From: Timema cristinae
Lineage: Eukaryota > Arthropoda > Insecta > Phasmatodea > Timematidae
Direction of reading: 5' to 3'
Length of the DNA: 64,000 nucleotides
Assembly: GCA_039000515.1 (NCBI GenBank)
Contig: JBCFYV010000100.1
Coordinates: 31,236,421-31,300,420, forward strand
Shown here: positions 1 to 12,302 of the stretch, one piece after another
Layout of the letters: the number at the start of each line of letters is the position of its first letter
Numbering within the stretch: the stretch's first letter is position 1
Notes under the pieces: generated by a model
Told to the model about the DNA's origin: nothing
Databases searched by the model: none
Seen by the model: the letters and a program-made list of their open reading frames with translations, nothing else
Made by a program: the position numbers and the translations under genes

Positions 1-120
1 AATTCTTCTATTTATTCAGCCTATCACCTTTATATTGGAATCTTAAGTGGGGTTTCTAAGTCTGAACCATATATTTCCATTTGTTTGAAAATGACAGCTG
101 GACACGTGAATTATTCTTAT

Positions 121-395
121 TCTTCTTTTATTATTATTATTATATTATTATTATTAGCACTGCGTCTTACTACCCGTTCGGGTTATACGCACTTACACTA
201 ATGTGTAATGTAGGGTGATTGTGAGATGAAATGAAGGACCTACAGTTTAACGTGGAATCCGAACCACGGTGGCGGCCTGGCATTCCACACATTCACAAGT
301 TGTGATTAATTCACGTCTTGTCAGAGGTGACACGTGAATCGAGCCTGGGACTTTTGGATTGGTGTACCAATGTTCTACCCCTAAGCTATCCAGAA
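121..395 (-). repeat. SINE-B copy, minus strand, decayed head
   Basis: Read on the minus strand, this has the SINE-B body (motifs CACCTCTGACAAGACGTG, CACGTTAAACTGTAGGTCC in near form), then the shared 3' tail (CCCGAACGGGTAGTAAGACG type) and a (TAA)n run. Better copies lie at 59375, 60107 and 61429. The tRNA-like head, toward 395, is strongly mutated. Names A-E for SINE families are mine; no database was searched. Confidence 0.8.
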
Positions 396-667
396 TTTGT
401 CTCGTGATTAAATTCATTATTCATTCATTGTTTAAGGAAGAATAACCTTGAACACTTTAATAATCCAGGATAAATCAGTTGTAGGACATTGGTGCGCTTA
501 GTTAAGAGTCCCGGGTTCGATTCTCACATCCATTAGACTTGTTCAACCATTTTAAATATCATTACATTTTGCCTAATCCTTAATATAGTTTGACCTAATT
601 AACTTGAGCCTCTTTTTAACGTTGCTATTAAAAAAAAAGATAGGCAATTATATGGGGCTACAAATTA

Positions 668-980
668 ATGTATGGGGCTGTAATTTAGTATAACTAGACA
701 GTCATGTAAGGTGCCACAATGAAATATTTATGATATTAATTTTATTGTTATTATTATGAATTATATATTACTTTTCAATATTAGTAATAAATATTAATAT
801 ACAATAATATTATTAGTATTGATATAATTAATATGGTATATTATTAATATAATATTATTATGATATATTAATATGTATATTATTAATATTTATATTATCG
901 TCCTAGAATATATATAATAGTAATTGTGTAGGTACACTCATAAATGAATATCTATTATACTAAATTACAGCCCCATACAT
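668..980. mobile_element. AT-rich MITE with perfect 26-bp inverted ends
   Basis: Positions 668-693 and 955-980 are exact reverse complements over 26 bases (core TATGGGGCTGTAATTTAG). The 260-bp interior is almost pure A/T with many short palindromes. A weaker partial copy of the end (TATGGGGCTACAAATTA) sits just outside at 651-667. There is no coding capacity. This is the form of a non-autonomous DNA transposon; its superfamily is not clear because I could not fix a target duplication. Confidence 0.6.
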
Positions 981-1340
981 AAATTACTTTATCTCAACAA
1001 TGGCATGTAAAAAGTATAAAACAGCAAGTTTGACCCCTTATACGTCGTGAATTGTTGCGATATGAAATCATTGAATCAATATTTAGAGCTTATAGCTATA
1101 CACTTGTTAGAATTGACATAAACATTTTCAATGTCAGGTTAATCTAAAAATAGATGTCAATAATATTATTTTTTGGAAACTTTAAAAGGTTCAAGTTTAA
1201 TACAGTACCGAGCCACTATATTTTAAAGTTTATTACAAAGACAAAATTAAATGTTAGCTATATAGTATTATATTAAGATATCTTATTTTGATTTAAGCTA
1301 TTTAGATAAAACCAATATTTAATTTTTTTTAATCTGTTTT

Positions 1341-1380
1341 TTTAGCACCACGTCTTTCTACCCGTTCGGTTTATACGCTT
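1341..1380 (-). repeat. SINE 3' tail fragment
   Basis: About 40 bases match the common SINE tail on the minus strand (AAGCGTATAAACCGAACGGG then TAGAAAGACGTGGTGCTAA). Nothing of the body or head remains. The rest of 981-1552 is AT-rich with no recognised feature except the splice acceptor at 1551. Confidence 0.6.
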
Positions 1381-1552
1381 AAAATATTATAAATAATATA
1401 TTTCATCACAAGCTTGTGTAGCTTCAAGATGTTTAATATTTCGGTTTTAGAGTTATTACTGAATTAAATGCACAGTAAAAAAATAATCTTGTTAATAAAA
1501 ATCACGTTTTATGTTTCCCCGCTAAAGATAATATCTTGTTTCATCTCTCCAG

Positions 1553-2480
1553 GAAACCTGTTGACCCCGACAACGTTCGCCCAAAACATTGTGGACGTAC
1601 TTTGCAAGTCAGGGGTAAACGTGGAGGTGAAGGTGAAGTATTGGGCAGAGAAGCATGGCATGGGTGGTTTCCTCGGAGTGGCCCGGGGCTCCTGTGAGCC
1701 ACCCATCTTCCTGGAGCTCAGTTATCACGGCGGAGAGAACAAGGGTGAAAATCCTGTGATACTTGTCGGCAGTGGCATCACCTTCAATAGCGGCGGTGTT
1801 TGTCTCAAGAGGGACAAGCGCGAGATGGGCCGAATGCGAGGTGACATCGGGGGTGCCGCCTGTGTTGCGGCAGTGACCCGCGCCGTCGCTGAGCTCAAGC
1901 TTCCTATCAACTTAAGGACGCTCATCCCTCTGGTAGAGAACATGCCAGGGTGTAACGCCATAAAACCAGGGGAGAGGCTCATTGCTATGGACGAGTCTTG
2001 TCCAATTGCGTAGCTCCGACGTCGCCGGACAGCTTGTGTTGGCCGACGCCTTGCACTACAGTAATCACTTCAAGCCAAGGGTCGTCTTGAGTGTGGGTTC
2101 TTCAAGTCCAGGGATAGGGAAGTCCATTGGTACAGTCGGTGCTGCAGCGTTCACACCTTTAGATTCCTTATGGACACGAGTTCGGGGTGCTGCCATTCAC
2201 ACCGGGGACCGTGCCGTCAGGCTACCTTTGTGGAACATCCACAGGGAAAGGATGGTCAACTATGAAGGAGACCACGTCATTGGAAGGATGACTCGTCTTG
2301 CTCCACGGCCTCGTTCCTGAAACAGTTTATTCAAGTAAGGACTGGATTCACTTCGAGACGGATAATGTGATGGTCTCCTGCCAGAAAGAGTCTCCTTACC
2401 TAAGGGACGGGATGTCAGGGAGACCAACGCGAACCCTAATAGAGCTCATCGCTCAGATGACGTGCATTGATTGCAAATGA
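1553..2480 (+). pseudogene. M17 leucyl-aminopeptidase-like 3' exon, frameshifted
   Basis: The exon follows a good acceptor (CATCTCTCCAG at 1542-1552). It opens with GNLLTPTTFAQ and continues through MGGFLGVARGS, ILVGSGITFNSGG, DIGGAA and PLVENMPG, the usual order in cytosol aminopeptidases (family M17). A frameshift at about 1995 moves the reading frame to LRSSDVAGQLVLADALHYS and TGDRAVRLPLW. Two more shifts at about 2290 and 2335 lead to STASFLKQFI and finally DGMSGRPTRTLIE, ending in TGA at 2478. Active-site signatures are altered: the usual NTDAEGRL is SSDVAGQL, so the Glu metal ligand and the catalytic Arg are Ala and Gln, and the GKGITFDSGG Lys and Asp are Ser and Asn. Such losses are known in insect sperm-type leucyl aminopeptidases, so it may derive from a non-catalytic paralogue. 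Upstream exons lie outside the window. Assembly indels could explain some of the shifts. Confidence 0.8.
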
Positions 2481-2739
2481 TGTTTAGTCACATGGCACCG
2501 AACTTATTCTACTACCAGAATCCTGATGTTTAGAAGAGTTTTGATGGTAAAAAAGTCCCTCCACATACATGAATGCTAATTGTATTTTCCTGCTGAAAAA
2601 TAAACATCAAATGGCACAGATGGAATGGGAAATAAATTACGTTTGAAAATAAACCACTAAGCGATCGATAGGGCTAAAGCAAATTTTTAAATGTGACAAT
2701 TTTTCTCTTTACGTTGGGCCTACACCACATATTACTACC

Positions 2740-2945
2740 CATTCCAGCTATTAACACGCGTACAATAATGGGGTAATAATAAGGGAGGTATAATTTAGAG
2801 TAAATCTACCAGATTTTGCGTGTATGAAGAGCGAGGGGAAAACAAAATTCTCAGGACACCTGGATGGGATTAGAGCCTGACCTCCCGTCATTGGCAGTCC
2901 AGTCTGTTGCGAGGATGACATCTTAGACCATTCAACCACAGACGC
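2740..2945 (-). repeat. SINE-C copy, diverged, no tail
   Basis: On the minus strand it begins with a tRNA-like head (TGGTTGAATGGTCTAAGATG and a B-box-like GGCTCTAATCCC). The SINE-C body follows. It is old, with many changes, and the common 3' tail is lost. The gap 2481-2739 before it shows nothing recognisable. Confidence 0.55.
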
Positions 2946-3150
2946 TGGTAAGACTTAAATGACAGCTAGCAACGTAGATGACCTTCAGTGAGTCACACGT
3001 CAAACCTCCCTGGAGAACATCGAAGGTGCACAACATCCTAATAAAAGTGCACAAGGATAAAAAATTGCATAACGTGGAAACATGACAAACATGTATCATA
3101 AACAACCCTATTACTCTTTACAATAATTACAATAACATAATAAAATTACA

Positions 3151-3190
3151 GGGTTAGGTTAGGTTAGGCTAGTTAGTCTTAAGGTTAGGG
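3151..3190 (+). repeat. Short TTAGG-type telomere-like tract
   Basis: Three near-tandem TTAGG units (GGGTTAGGTTAGGTTAGG) are followed by degenerate ones to 3190. TTAGG is the usual insect telomere unit. Three copies are few and may be chance or an interstitial remnant. Confidence 0.35.
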
Positions 3191-3474
3191 TAAGTGTTGG
3201 CATATGGAGCTTATAGACTACACACAATGTTGCGCTTCTAAAATACTCCACAGCAAATACACAGATTCTTCCTGTGTGCTTTCAATACGTAACCGCTTCT
3301 CTCGCCGCATTTATTGGCTGAGAAGGTTCAGGGGAATTGTTTCGGCTGTGATACGCTCGGGTTAGCATACTCGTGGTCCATGTTGGTATGGCGGATACCT
3401 ACATCTGCGCATACAACCAATTTTAATTAGAATTTTGTGGAGAGGGATAGCGGTCTCTAAATCACTGTGAGGCT

Positions 3475-3660
3475 TAGCGCACTTCAGTGGCTGAATGGTC
3501 TAAGGTGTCACTCTCGTGTTTGGTTCACTTGTTGATGAAGAGGAGAGCGTGGTTTGAACCCCAATTGTGTGTACTGAAGGTGATTTTTCCACGCAATTGC
3601 GTGTGCACTTCCTCGCCCTTATCATATTAGCGTAAAACCCAAGACACGGTGTTATGTATT
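3475..3660 (+). repeat. tRNA-derived SINE-like repeat
   Basis: A tRNA-like head (CAGTGGCTGAATGGTCTAAG, then a B-box-like TGGTTTGAACCCC) leads to a body with TTTTTCCACGC and GCGTGTGCACTTCCT. A decayed form of the common tail (TAGCGTAAAACCCAAGACAC) ends it. It is an old relative of the SINE-A/C group. Confidence 0.5.
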
Positions 3661-3969
3661 CATAAGGATGGAGTTGGAGGGTAGAGAGGGTGGTGATGAA
3701 AACTAGATAAGGGCGACTGATACAAGGACCGGATGATAACGTGTTGACAGGGTACATCTGTCTAGCGTCAGGATGCTAGAGGTAACTTTCCATGGGGGGT
3801 TTAGTTGTTGTGTTTGAGAAGCCTGCGAGTAGTAAGTTAGGTTGTAGAGGATCAGAGAGCAGATTGTTGATGTGCATGACTGAACATACAGGTTAAAGAA
3901 TGGGTTCAAGAATTGAGGATGGGGTAGAAGAAGGAATATGGGATGGTTGGATGGGATAAAGCGTTGGGG

Positions 3970-4165
3970 CTGGGAGATCTACCGATATGATTTCAAGTTG
4001 TGTTTCATTCTGCGGAAGGGTAGTTATATTATCTTTTGAAGGGTAACTACCAGTATGAGTTCAAGTGGTTGGGAGTTGGAGGAATGAGCCACCGATGATG
4101 AGGTATGAAATAGAGTTTAATCACCTCTCGTAGGTGATCTACCATTATGAATTCTATGTGTGGAG
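3970..4165 (+). repeat. Three diverged local repeats
   Basis: Similar phrases recur at 3975 (GATCTACCGATATGATTTCA), 4044 (TAACTACCAGTATGAGTTCA) and 4135 (GATCTACCATTATGAATTC). Spacing is uneven. They look like a decayed tandem repeat in a G-rich stretch. Confidence 0.35.
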
Positions 4166-4190
4166 CGAATGGGGAAAGGTTAATGGTGGC

Positions 4191-6404
4191 CATATTTCTG
4201 ACCCAAAGGCATTTATTATTCTCTACTCTAGTCTTTCTAAAACAAATATGGTACTTTGATGAATGAGGATTGTTTGAGTGGTTTCAAAACTTCAGAGCTG
4301 CTCTTCCATGAGAAGAAGAATATGACCTTTCAATTCGTTGGAGCCGATAAAGTTATGTTGATCGAGATCCTTGAATCATCGACCATACGTGTCCTTGTTA
4401 GACATTTATTTAAAGACGATGAACGTGCAGGTATAGTTGAGCAATATTTTGTGATCCTTTGCAATCTTACAGGGCTTGTGCAAGGATTTCGACTCTCCAT
4501 CATGGATATCTCGAGCAGTCTCTGCATTAATTTTAAGGGAGTCTCTTTTTTTTTTATCACAGTCGTAGATTGCGGTAGGATAATATAGGCTCGTATACAC
4601 ACAGCTTCGTGTTGTGGTTTTATACAATTCGATTTAGTAAATCTTTGACTCGCATCTGTTCGGTGGAGCTAGAGGTGGAAAAATGGGTTATATAACTATG
4701 ATCGGGGAATGGTCAACTTGTTTGGGTGTTTTATTACTAAATGGTGTCGTTTTATTTGACAGGAGTTATTTAAAAATATAACATTTTATTTAGTCATTGC
4801 TATATTTACTAAAGATAATGTTTATGCATAGTTTATAAAGCTTATGAAGAATATTTATCCCCATGTATGGAGTTTTAGTACCCAAACTGACTATTTGGAT
4901 CCAAATAAAAACGGAAAGAAGTCAGAATTGAAAAGATTACTTGCAGTTGTCTGAGGAGAGTGTAATACTGCTTATAGAGCTGAACGCACCCTATTGGTAC
5001 TCATTTGCCTTGCTAGCATCAGCATGTGTGTGTCCACTGGTGTTGACAAAGAATATAAAGTGATGTGAAAGGGAAAGGTTTAACTATTTTATTTCTAAAT
5101 ATGAACAGTTTATCCCAGATGATCGTACGAAAACTAAATAATGAGTGTGAATACATAAATAATAATAAAAAAAGTTTGGAAAGATACTAATTTAGAATAA
5201 ACTAATTTCAAATTTGTTGTTTTGCAATTATGCACCACATCAAGTAGTCAAATACATAAAAGTGATTAACACACTTGATGTAAATACTAAAAAGGTGAGT
5301 CGTATAGTAGACAAAACTATGAATATGATTAGATAAAATACAATTAAATGTTAAATAATGAAATTAACTTACATTTTGACATGGTAAAAAGAATATAATT
5401 ATTAAATTGTATGAATATAAAATTATGAAGTGAATTACAAAGCTAAAATTATTAGTATAAAAAGATTGAGTGGTGTTTATTTCACAATATTGAAGTGAAA
5501 TTGGATTAACAAATGGTTGTGTTATTAAATTGATTTTACATTAATAACAAATTATAAATAGTGGCTGTACGATAAGATAGAACATAAATTTAAATTTACA
5601 GACAGTATAAAGTTATTTATTTTTATAAAATGATGAATAAATAAGTGTCTCAATCTAAAATAAATATTTTTTATCTGTTGGTTATAGCCATTATAGCCTA
5701 ATCGTGTGAACAAGGGATTGTCAGGTCTTGTAGTTCTCAAGATCTCAGTATGATTTGCGTTGTAATCTGCCCACCAACATAGGACTCAACCTCAAAATGT
5801 AGCTGAATCATGGCTGTCACTGAAAAACTTTGTTTCTGTCAAAAAAATAAAAATTCCCCGAGACATAGTGTGTAATTTTTTATTTGCAAGATTTAAAGTT
5901 ATTGAAATATATTCAATTCAGTTGATAACATTTATCGATAATAAATAAAAACTCAAAATAACTCTTCCAAAGAATGATAAAGCCCTACAGTAGCCAAAGA
6001 AATGTAATTTGATCACTTATCAAACATTGTTACAAAGTCACAATTTTATTAAAATTTACTAAATAGCATAGATTAATTAATATAAACTGTTAAAGAAACA
6101 TTGAGAAAAGAGGAATATCTCTGTCAACCGAAGAACATAACAATCCAATTCAATCATTTCGTAGTGACACCCCCACCCCCCTCACCAAAAAAACTATAGA
6201 TGAACAACAAGTGGTTTTATAAGGACATATTTCAAATAAACCTACTACATCTATAAAATGATAAATTTTTCGTATACAGTATCTTAAATAGTTATAAAGT
6301 TATGATCTATATTGAAAATTTCAGCTAATATAAAGTACCTTAAAAATAAGTTTCTTATAAAAATGAAAATTGCCATATTTTTATGTCAAATATTGTCTGG
6401 TTAC
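4191..6404. other. No recognised gene; AT-rich intergenic DNA
   Basis: An open frame of 110 codons at 4256-4588 (+) and overlapping frames on the other strand occur in the least AT-rich part. Neither shows a family I know, a splice context or a codon pattern that convinces. From 4700 to 6400 the DNA is very AT-rich with no long frame and no repeat I can name. Confidence 0.5.
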
Positions 6405-6597
6405 GTTGATGGACTTAGGAATTGGGTAGGTTGAATTAGAGGAAGTAAGCCCTCTTTTGCGTGGAGGGAGAGTGTAAGACAATTTAGGAAAAACCACCCT
6501 CAGTTCACCGACCAAGATTCGAACCTCGATCTCCCCGTCCTCAGCAGTCGAGTTCAACACGACAAGCGCGTTAGCCAACTACGCCACCGAGGCGGGT
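6405..6597 (-). repeat. SINE-A copy, tail missing
   Basis: On the minus strand it starts with CCCGCCTCGGTGGCGTAGTT and a tRNA-like head with the B box GAGGTTCGAATCT. Body motifs CTCCCTCCACGCAAA and AATTCAACCTACCC follow. It stops before the common TAACCCGAACGGG tail. The match to the copies at 15391 and 31896 is close, so it is fairly young. The stretch 6598-7382 after it holds nothing I recognise. Confidence 0.8.
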
Positions 6598-7387
6598 CGT
6601 TAGTTTTAGAATTAGATAAATAATTCCAAAACGCCCTTGGGGAAACCTTATGAAAATCCCAGATACCAAGTTAGAGCACAATTCGTGAAATGGTTTTGGC
6701 TCTTGTCGGAGATATGGGAAGACAGATAACATCGCGAAAAACACTTTTTCGGTTTCTAGGAGTCATGGAACGTCGACATTTATCAAAATCTCGAGTTTGA
6801 TTTTTTTTTTTCTGTGGTCACAATACTTATCTCTCCGAAGGATTGAGAGAAAGTAAAAAGAAGCTGTATTGAAATGAATAATAATTCCGGAATTGTGTTT
6901 ATTACTAGTTTTTTAGTTTCACATGCAATTCTCTCTATCAAAAAATAAATTTGGCGTATTTCCGCGAAATTTAATATTGGTCAGTACTATTTTCAGAGAA
7001 AAATTATTCATTAATTATACACAACATGGTTTTAAATGTAAATAAGCTTATGTAGAAATTTCAAAAATAAGACTTTTGTTTTGAATTTGATCAAATATGG
7101 CCAAGTTTTAAATAACATTGACAATAATTATCTCGCACTCTCTATAACTAATAGATATTCCATCTAACCAGAAATAAAACCAAAATGGTATTGGACCATT
7201 ATATAATTTTATAGCTTTACCTAAGTATTTTTGTGTAATCTATTTATGTTAATTTATGAGGAATATATTATATATTTAAAAAATGCAAACAAGTTGGGTA
7301 CTAAACATTGCCTTAGAAGAAATATGTGTGTGAATATTTGGTCCGTCAAGTCTTTGAGAACAAAAATACAATCAGCTCTGCGCCCAC

Positions 7388-7389
7388 GC

Positions 7390-7421
<32 letters not shown>

Positions 7422-7422
7422 C
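7388..7422 (+). repeat. (CA)n microsatellite
   Basis: An almost pure CA run of about 15 units, led in by CGCACACGCA. It is simple-sequence DNA without further structure. Confidence 0.9.
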
Positions 7423-8256
7423 ATTCTCGTATTGCTCATGTGCATAAGTATTTTCAAGTTAAGGGTTTATGTAGGCTGGCAATGTGTCGGGATAGTTGAA
7501 ATTAGATTACACACACTTAATTATTTCAACCTCCGACTAAGTAAATACCGACTCTGCAAGAACAGCGGATGAGATTGGACTTACCATGGCCAAGCCGATG
7601 CAGTGGTTTTTTGTATGATAGTCACAGATGGGCCACATTTAACTCTACTGGAATGGCAGCTCACGGAAAAATATTGAAATAAATTATTTATTGTTTTTCG
7701 TTCTCTCATCACCTGCGCATGCGCCGATACCCGTTTCAGACATCCCCCTCTTCGAGCGCTGTCGCTCCAAGACGTGATTGGTCTAGACCACTTTTTCTCC
7801 TGACCTAGACAGGTGTCATGTCATGCCTATTTAACATTATGTATGGCCTGAAATAGACACGACGGACGAGGACGAGACACATCGGACGACACGACTTTGG
7901 AACTCAGGGTGGCTTTGGAGAGAAAGGGTTGGAAGGTTTACTTCACCCCTATCTTCATAGTAAGAGTTGAAAGTAGCGATTTGAGAGTAAATATTCAAAA
8001 GAAAAGACAAAGTCTCATCGGCCGGGAGGACGAGAGACGCCCAACCGGACACCTCAGCGGAGGTTCCGGCCTAGTAGAAATAGACGGCTAAATCTGCCAA
8101 AAACGACCTTGAAAAGGTAAATATACAAAAAAAAAAAAAAATTGACTTTAAACTGACACTTAACGCATTGAGACAAAGAGACAATTAAAAACCACAAACG
8201 TAACAAAATCACTTAAAGCGCTGTCGGCCCATTTCGGGGCCAACACCAAATCTAAA

Positions 8257-9578
8257 ATGGACAAAAACCCTGACCTCACAAGAGCTCAACAAAAAAGACA
8301 GTTAACACAAGACTCTGTTAGAGATATTGAAATTGACGTAGAAGCAGTATTATCAGACGACGAGATGGGAGATGACAGTGAGTTTATCGCAGCAACTGCA
8401 CTCAAAAGAAAACTCCTTTTCAAAGCCATGGAAGACAAGCCACCAAAATCTATCAGGGTGACCAAAAATTTCAGACACTTGCAGACAAGGAGGTCAATAT
8501 AGATACACCGGAAATAACAAACACCAACTCCCAGACAAGCACAACAACTACCCAAGAACTCAAACAGAAATTACCCCCAATAGTTATATCAGGAACGGCA
8601 AACTACTCTAACATCGTTAGAACCATGAAAACAACCATGGTAGGGACGTTCAAAATTTTTTACATCAAAGATGGCTTAAAGGTACACACCAACACCCTAG
8701 AAGATTTCAAAGCCCTACAGATCATGCTAAAAAAGACAGGTCAGGAATACCACACCTACACCCTTCCGAGAGACAAACCACTCAAAATAGTAATAAAAGG
8801 ACTTCCCCCAAACATGTCAACAGATGAAATTAAAGAGGAACTCCAATTATTGGGGTACACATCAACAGACGTGCGGCAGTTTACAACACGCACACAACAG
8901 GAAAACAGCCCACACGACCAGGTCAAACTATTACCCATCTTTGCATGTACAATGACAAGAACCGACAAGAACTTCTAATTGTTCCAAGAGACATATATAA
9001 ACAACACACGAGTAAAGATTGAGCATTACATCCAATCACAGAACTACATTCTCCAGTGCCACAGGTGCCAAAAGTTTGGCCACTCAAAGAATAACTGTTC
9101 TAACAAGCCTCGGTGCGTCAAGTGCCTGGTACCCCACTTGACTGCCGAATGCCCAAGGAAAGACGCAACTACCCCAGCAAGCTGTGTTAACTGCGGAGGA
9201 AAACACACGGCAAACTACTCCAAGTGCCCAGAATATCAAAAACTAGTTGAAAAAAAAATAGAACAGAGACAACCGAAACCCTTCACCCATACGAAAAATC
9301 TGGCTACAAACGACAAAGACTTTCCGACACTACACGAAAAACCAGTGACACCTACCTGGTCCAACACGACACCGCGCAGCTACAGGGATACTCTAATCAA
9401 TAGAAATGACGCTAAACAGCAAACAAAGGAACAAGAGAAAACTACCCCATTTGACTTCAAAGATATAATAAACACCCTAAAAGAGATCAAATATGCGGAC
9501 TTATCAATTACTTCAGACCATACCTTACAAAGATTAAACAGAAGATTAAACTGGCTGAAGACAAAACTTCAAAAATAA
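8257..9578 (+). pseudogene. LINE ORF1 (gag-like, zinc-knuckle nucleic-acid-binding protein), broken
   Basis: The frame opens with MDKNPDLTRAQQKRQ after CTGTCGGCCCATTTCGGGGC. A frameshift lies near 8465-8480, and another pair of changes near 8945-8995 produces the in-frame TAA at 8976. After it come three Cys/His knuckles: CHRCQKFGHSKNNC (standard CX2CX4HX4C), CVKCLVPHLTAEC and CVNCGGKHTANYSKC. The frame ends at 9578. ORF1 proteins of this clade bind element RNA and carry it with the ORF2 product. The part before the knuckles resembles the RNA-recognition-like region of Jockey gag proteins (motif LKIVIKGLPPNMS). ORF2 begins 42 bases downstream. The copy cannot make a full protein. Confidence 0.85.
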
Positions 9579-9620
9579 TGATTCTACTGGAAGCAGCCAC
9601 AAATTATTTCCTCAAGGAAG

Positions 9621-12302
9621 ATGACGAATAAAGACATGTTTAATGAAAAAAATCAGCTAAGGATCCTAACCTGGAAAGCAAATGGTATACTGACCCAGAA
9701 ACACGAACTAGAACAACTATTAAGTACATATGGTATTGACCTGGCCCTAATATGTGAAACCCACCTACAAGCGGATAAAAGACTGAACATCCCAGGATAC
9801 GCCATATACCGGTCAGACAGAGAACACGGGAGGGGAGGGGGTACAGCCGTCCTTATAAAGCACCATTTACCACACTACAGGACAGATAACCACGACCTAC
9901 AAAACCTTGAGGCCACAACGGTTACAGTAAACACAAAATCCGGACATATCAATTTCGTGGCTGCCTATAACCCACCGTCCAAGAGGATTCTAAAACCAGA
10001 CCTAGATATAGTCACGACAGCCGACAACTTCTTCATAGCGGCGACTTCAACAGCAAGAATACGATATGGAATAGTCGATTGACGAACGCCAACGGACGTA
10101 TACTAGAGGAACACTCAAACGAATCAGACTACAACATACTGGCGCCAGATACACCCACCCACTATCCTGGAAACTATCTACACAGACCAGACATAATAGA
10201 TATAATCCTGACAAGCCTAAAAATAGCACCAGACACACTAACAGTATTGCAAGAGTTAGATTCGGATCACAACCCTCTTCTATGCGAATGGGAAATAGAC
10301 CTTGAACACCAAACCAACTGGCGAAAGCAAAAAATAAGCACGACTGACTGGAACAAGTATAATCTGGAACTACAAGAAGCATTACCAAGGGACATTGACA
10401 TACGTACTGAACAAGATATTGACGCAGCTATAGACTTGTTTACAACAACACTACAGGAATCCTACAAGCACAACACTAAGACAACACCAAAGCAACAAGA
10501 ATTCAAAATGGATCACCCGGAATTAAATTATTTGCTAGCCCTTAAGAGGGAAGCCCGTAGGGATTGGCAGAGGCTGAGAACCCCTAACGAGCGCACCAGG
10601 TATAACAGACTTAGGGCTATAGTGAGAAGAACAATCAAACAAATCAGGAACAACAGCTTCAATACATTTGTTACCAATACAGCCACTAACCTACAGAAAA
10701 CATGGGCAATAACCAAATGCTCAAAGGGACTACAAAAAGAACCAACACACCAGCCATCCACGGGCAACTGGGAATGGCGTACAACAGTGGAGACAAAGCA
10801 AAAGCCATTGCACTAACTTTAGAAGACCAACTCAAGCCAAATCCCACACTAGACGAAAACTTTAACAGAGAAGTCAACAGAGCAGTCAACAACTTCTTAC
10901 ACCGACCCATAACTGAGACACCAGCCCCCGTAACAACACAAGAGATCCAAGATACTATCAAAAACTAAAACAGAACAAGGCCACAGGACTGGACGGAGTA
11001 AAAAACGAAATGCTAAGGAACTTACCCGAGACAGCAATAGACCACCTCGAAAAGATTTTCAACGCAGCCCTAAAAATTTCATATTTCCCTAAAACCTGGA
11101 AAGAGGCCAAGGTGATATCCATTCCTAAACCTGGGAAAAACTCAATCTTCCCTCAAAATAGGCGCCCTATAAGCCTTTTAAACACAACGGGAAAACTTTT
11201 TGAAATACTGATACTAGAAAGACTACAGAGACACACACAGGACCACAAGATAATTCCGGACATTCAATTTGGATTCAAGAAACAACATTCAACCATCCAC
11301 CCATTACTAAATTTCACTGAAGACGCCACGGACGCCTTCAACAACCACGAATACCTAATAGCCATCTTTCTAGACGTGGAGAAAGCGTTCGATAAGGTAT
11401 GGCATATCGGACTAACCCAAAAACTGATTAACTATAACTTCCCAAGTGGCATCATACACCTGATATACAATTACCTCAATCACAGACAATTGCAAGTATC
11501 CATCGAAGGCACCCTATCTGAAAAAGTACAAGCGGAGGCGGGAGTACCGCAGGGGTCGATGCTGGCTCCCTTCTTATACAATATCTATGTGTCAGACGTC
11601 CCGACTAAACCGAGAATGACTACAAGACTCTTTGCCGACGATAATTTAATATACACAAGAGAAAGGAACCTTTATTATGCCTCCCTAGCATTGCAACGTT
11701 ACTTAAAGACTTTTGAAACCTGGCTCTCAAAATGGAGAATCAGGGTTAATGCAGCCAAATCAGCAGCGATTGTCGTATCAAGAAGAAGACAGACACCGCC
11801 AGAAAACTTTACGTTATATCAGGAAGAGATACCCTTCAAGACGGACACAAAGTACTTAGGGATACATATTGACAAAAAGCTAACATGGACAAAACACACC
11901 ACTGAAACCAACAAGAAGGCAAAGGCGGTATTCGTTCAACTCTACCCATTGCTTAAAGGTAACCAGATAACTCAACAAACAAAACTGACGATCTACAAAT
12001 GCGTGATACAACCGATAATACTTTACGGCTGCGTTGTATGGGGCTATGCAGCCAAGACCCACCTCAGAAAATTCCAAATAACACAAAATAAAATACTCAG
12101 GACTATAACCGGCGTGGACATAAGGACAAGAATCGACCAACTACACGCAATGACTAAAAACAAGACACTCGCCGAAATCTTCCGTGAGAGGAGAGGCAGA
12201 TTCTACGACCAAGCAGCAAACCACGAAAACACAATAATAAGAGCACTAGGTGACTACGACCCGCATGAAGAAAGACTATACAAACGGCCAAGACTGGAAT
12301 AA
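9621..12302 (+). pseudogene. LINE ORF2 (endonuclease + reverse transcriptase), broken
   Basis: The N-terminal endonuclease shows ILTWKANGI, LALICETHL and, after a shift at about 10042, GDFNSKNTIWNS and later SDHNPL, which together are the usual nuclease signatures. Further frameshifts at about 10720 and 10965 precede the reverse transcriptase. The RT is intact from 11010: TGLDGV, ISLLNTTGKLFE, FLDVEKAFDKVW, AGVPQGSMLAPFLYN and the catalytic box FADDN. The end of the protein (ILYGCVVWG, KFQITQNKILR, KRPRLE) is the typical Jockey C-terminus, with stop at 12300. The RT box still has both Asp residues, so this copy died by indels, not by loss of catalytic residues. At least three frameshifts separate the two enzymatic domains. 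Confidence 0.88.

Noticed and set aside
4256..4588. 110-codon open frame as a gene
   Set aside because: No known motif, no splice context, and overlapping frames of equal length on the other strand.
7231..7572. 113-codon frame across the (CA)n repeat
   Set aside because: It arises from the simple repeat (runs of His-Thr) and has no other coding sign.
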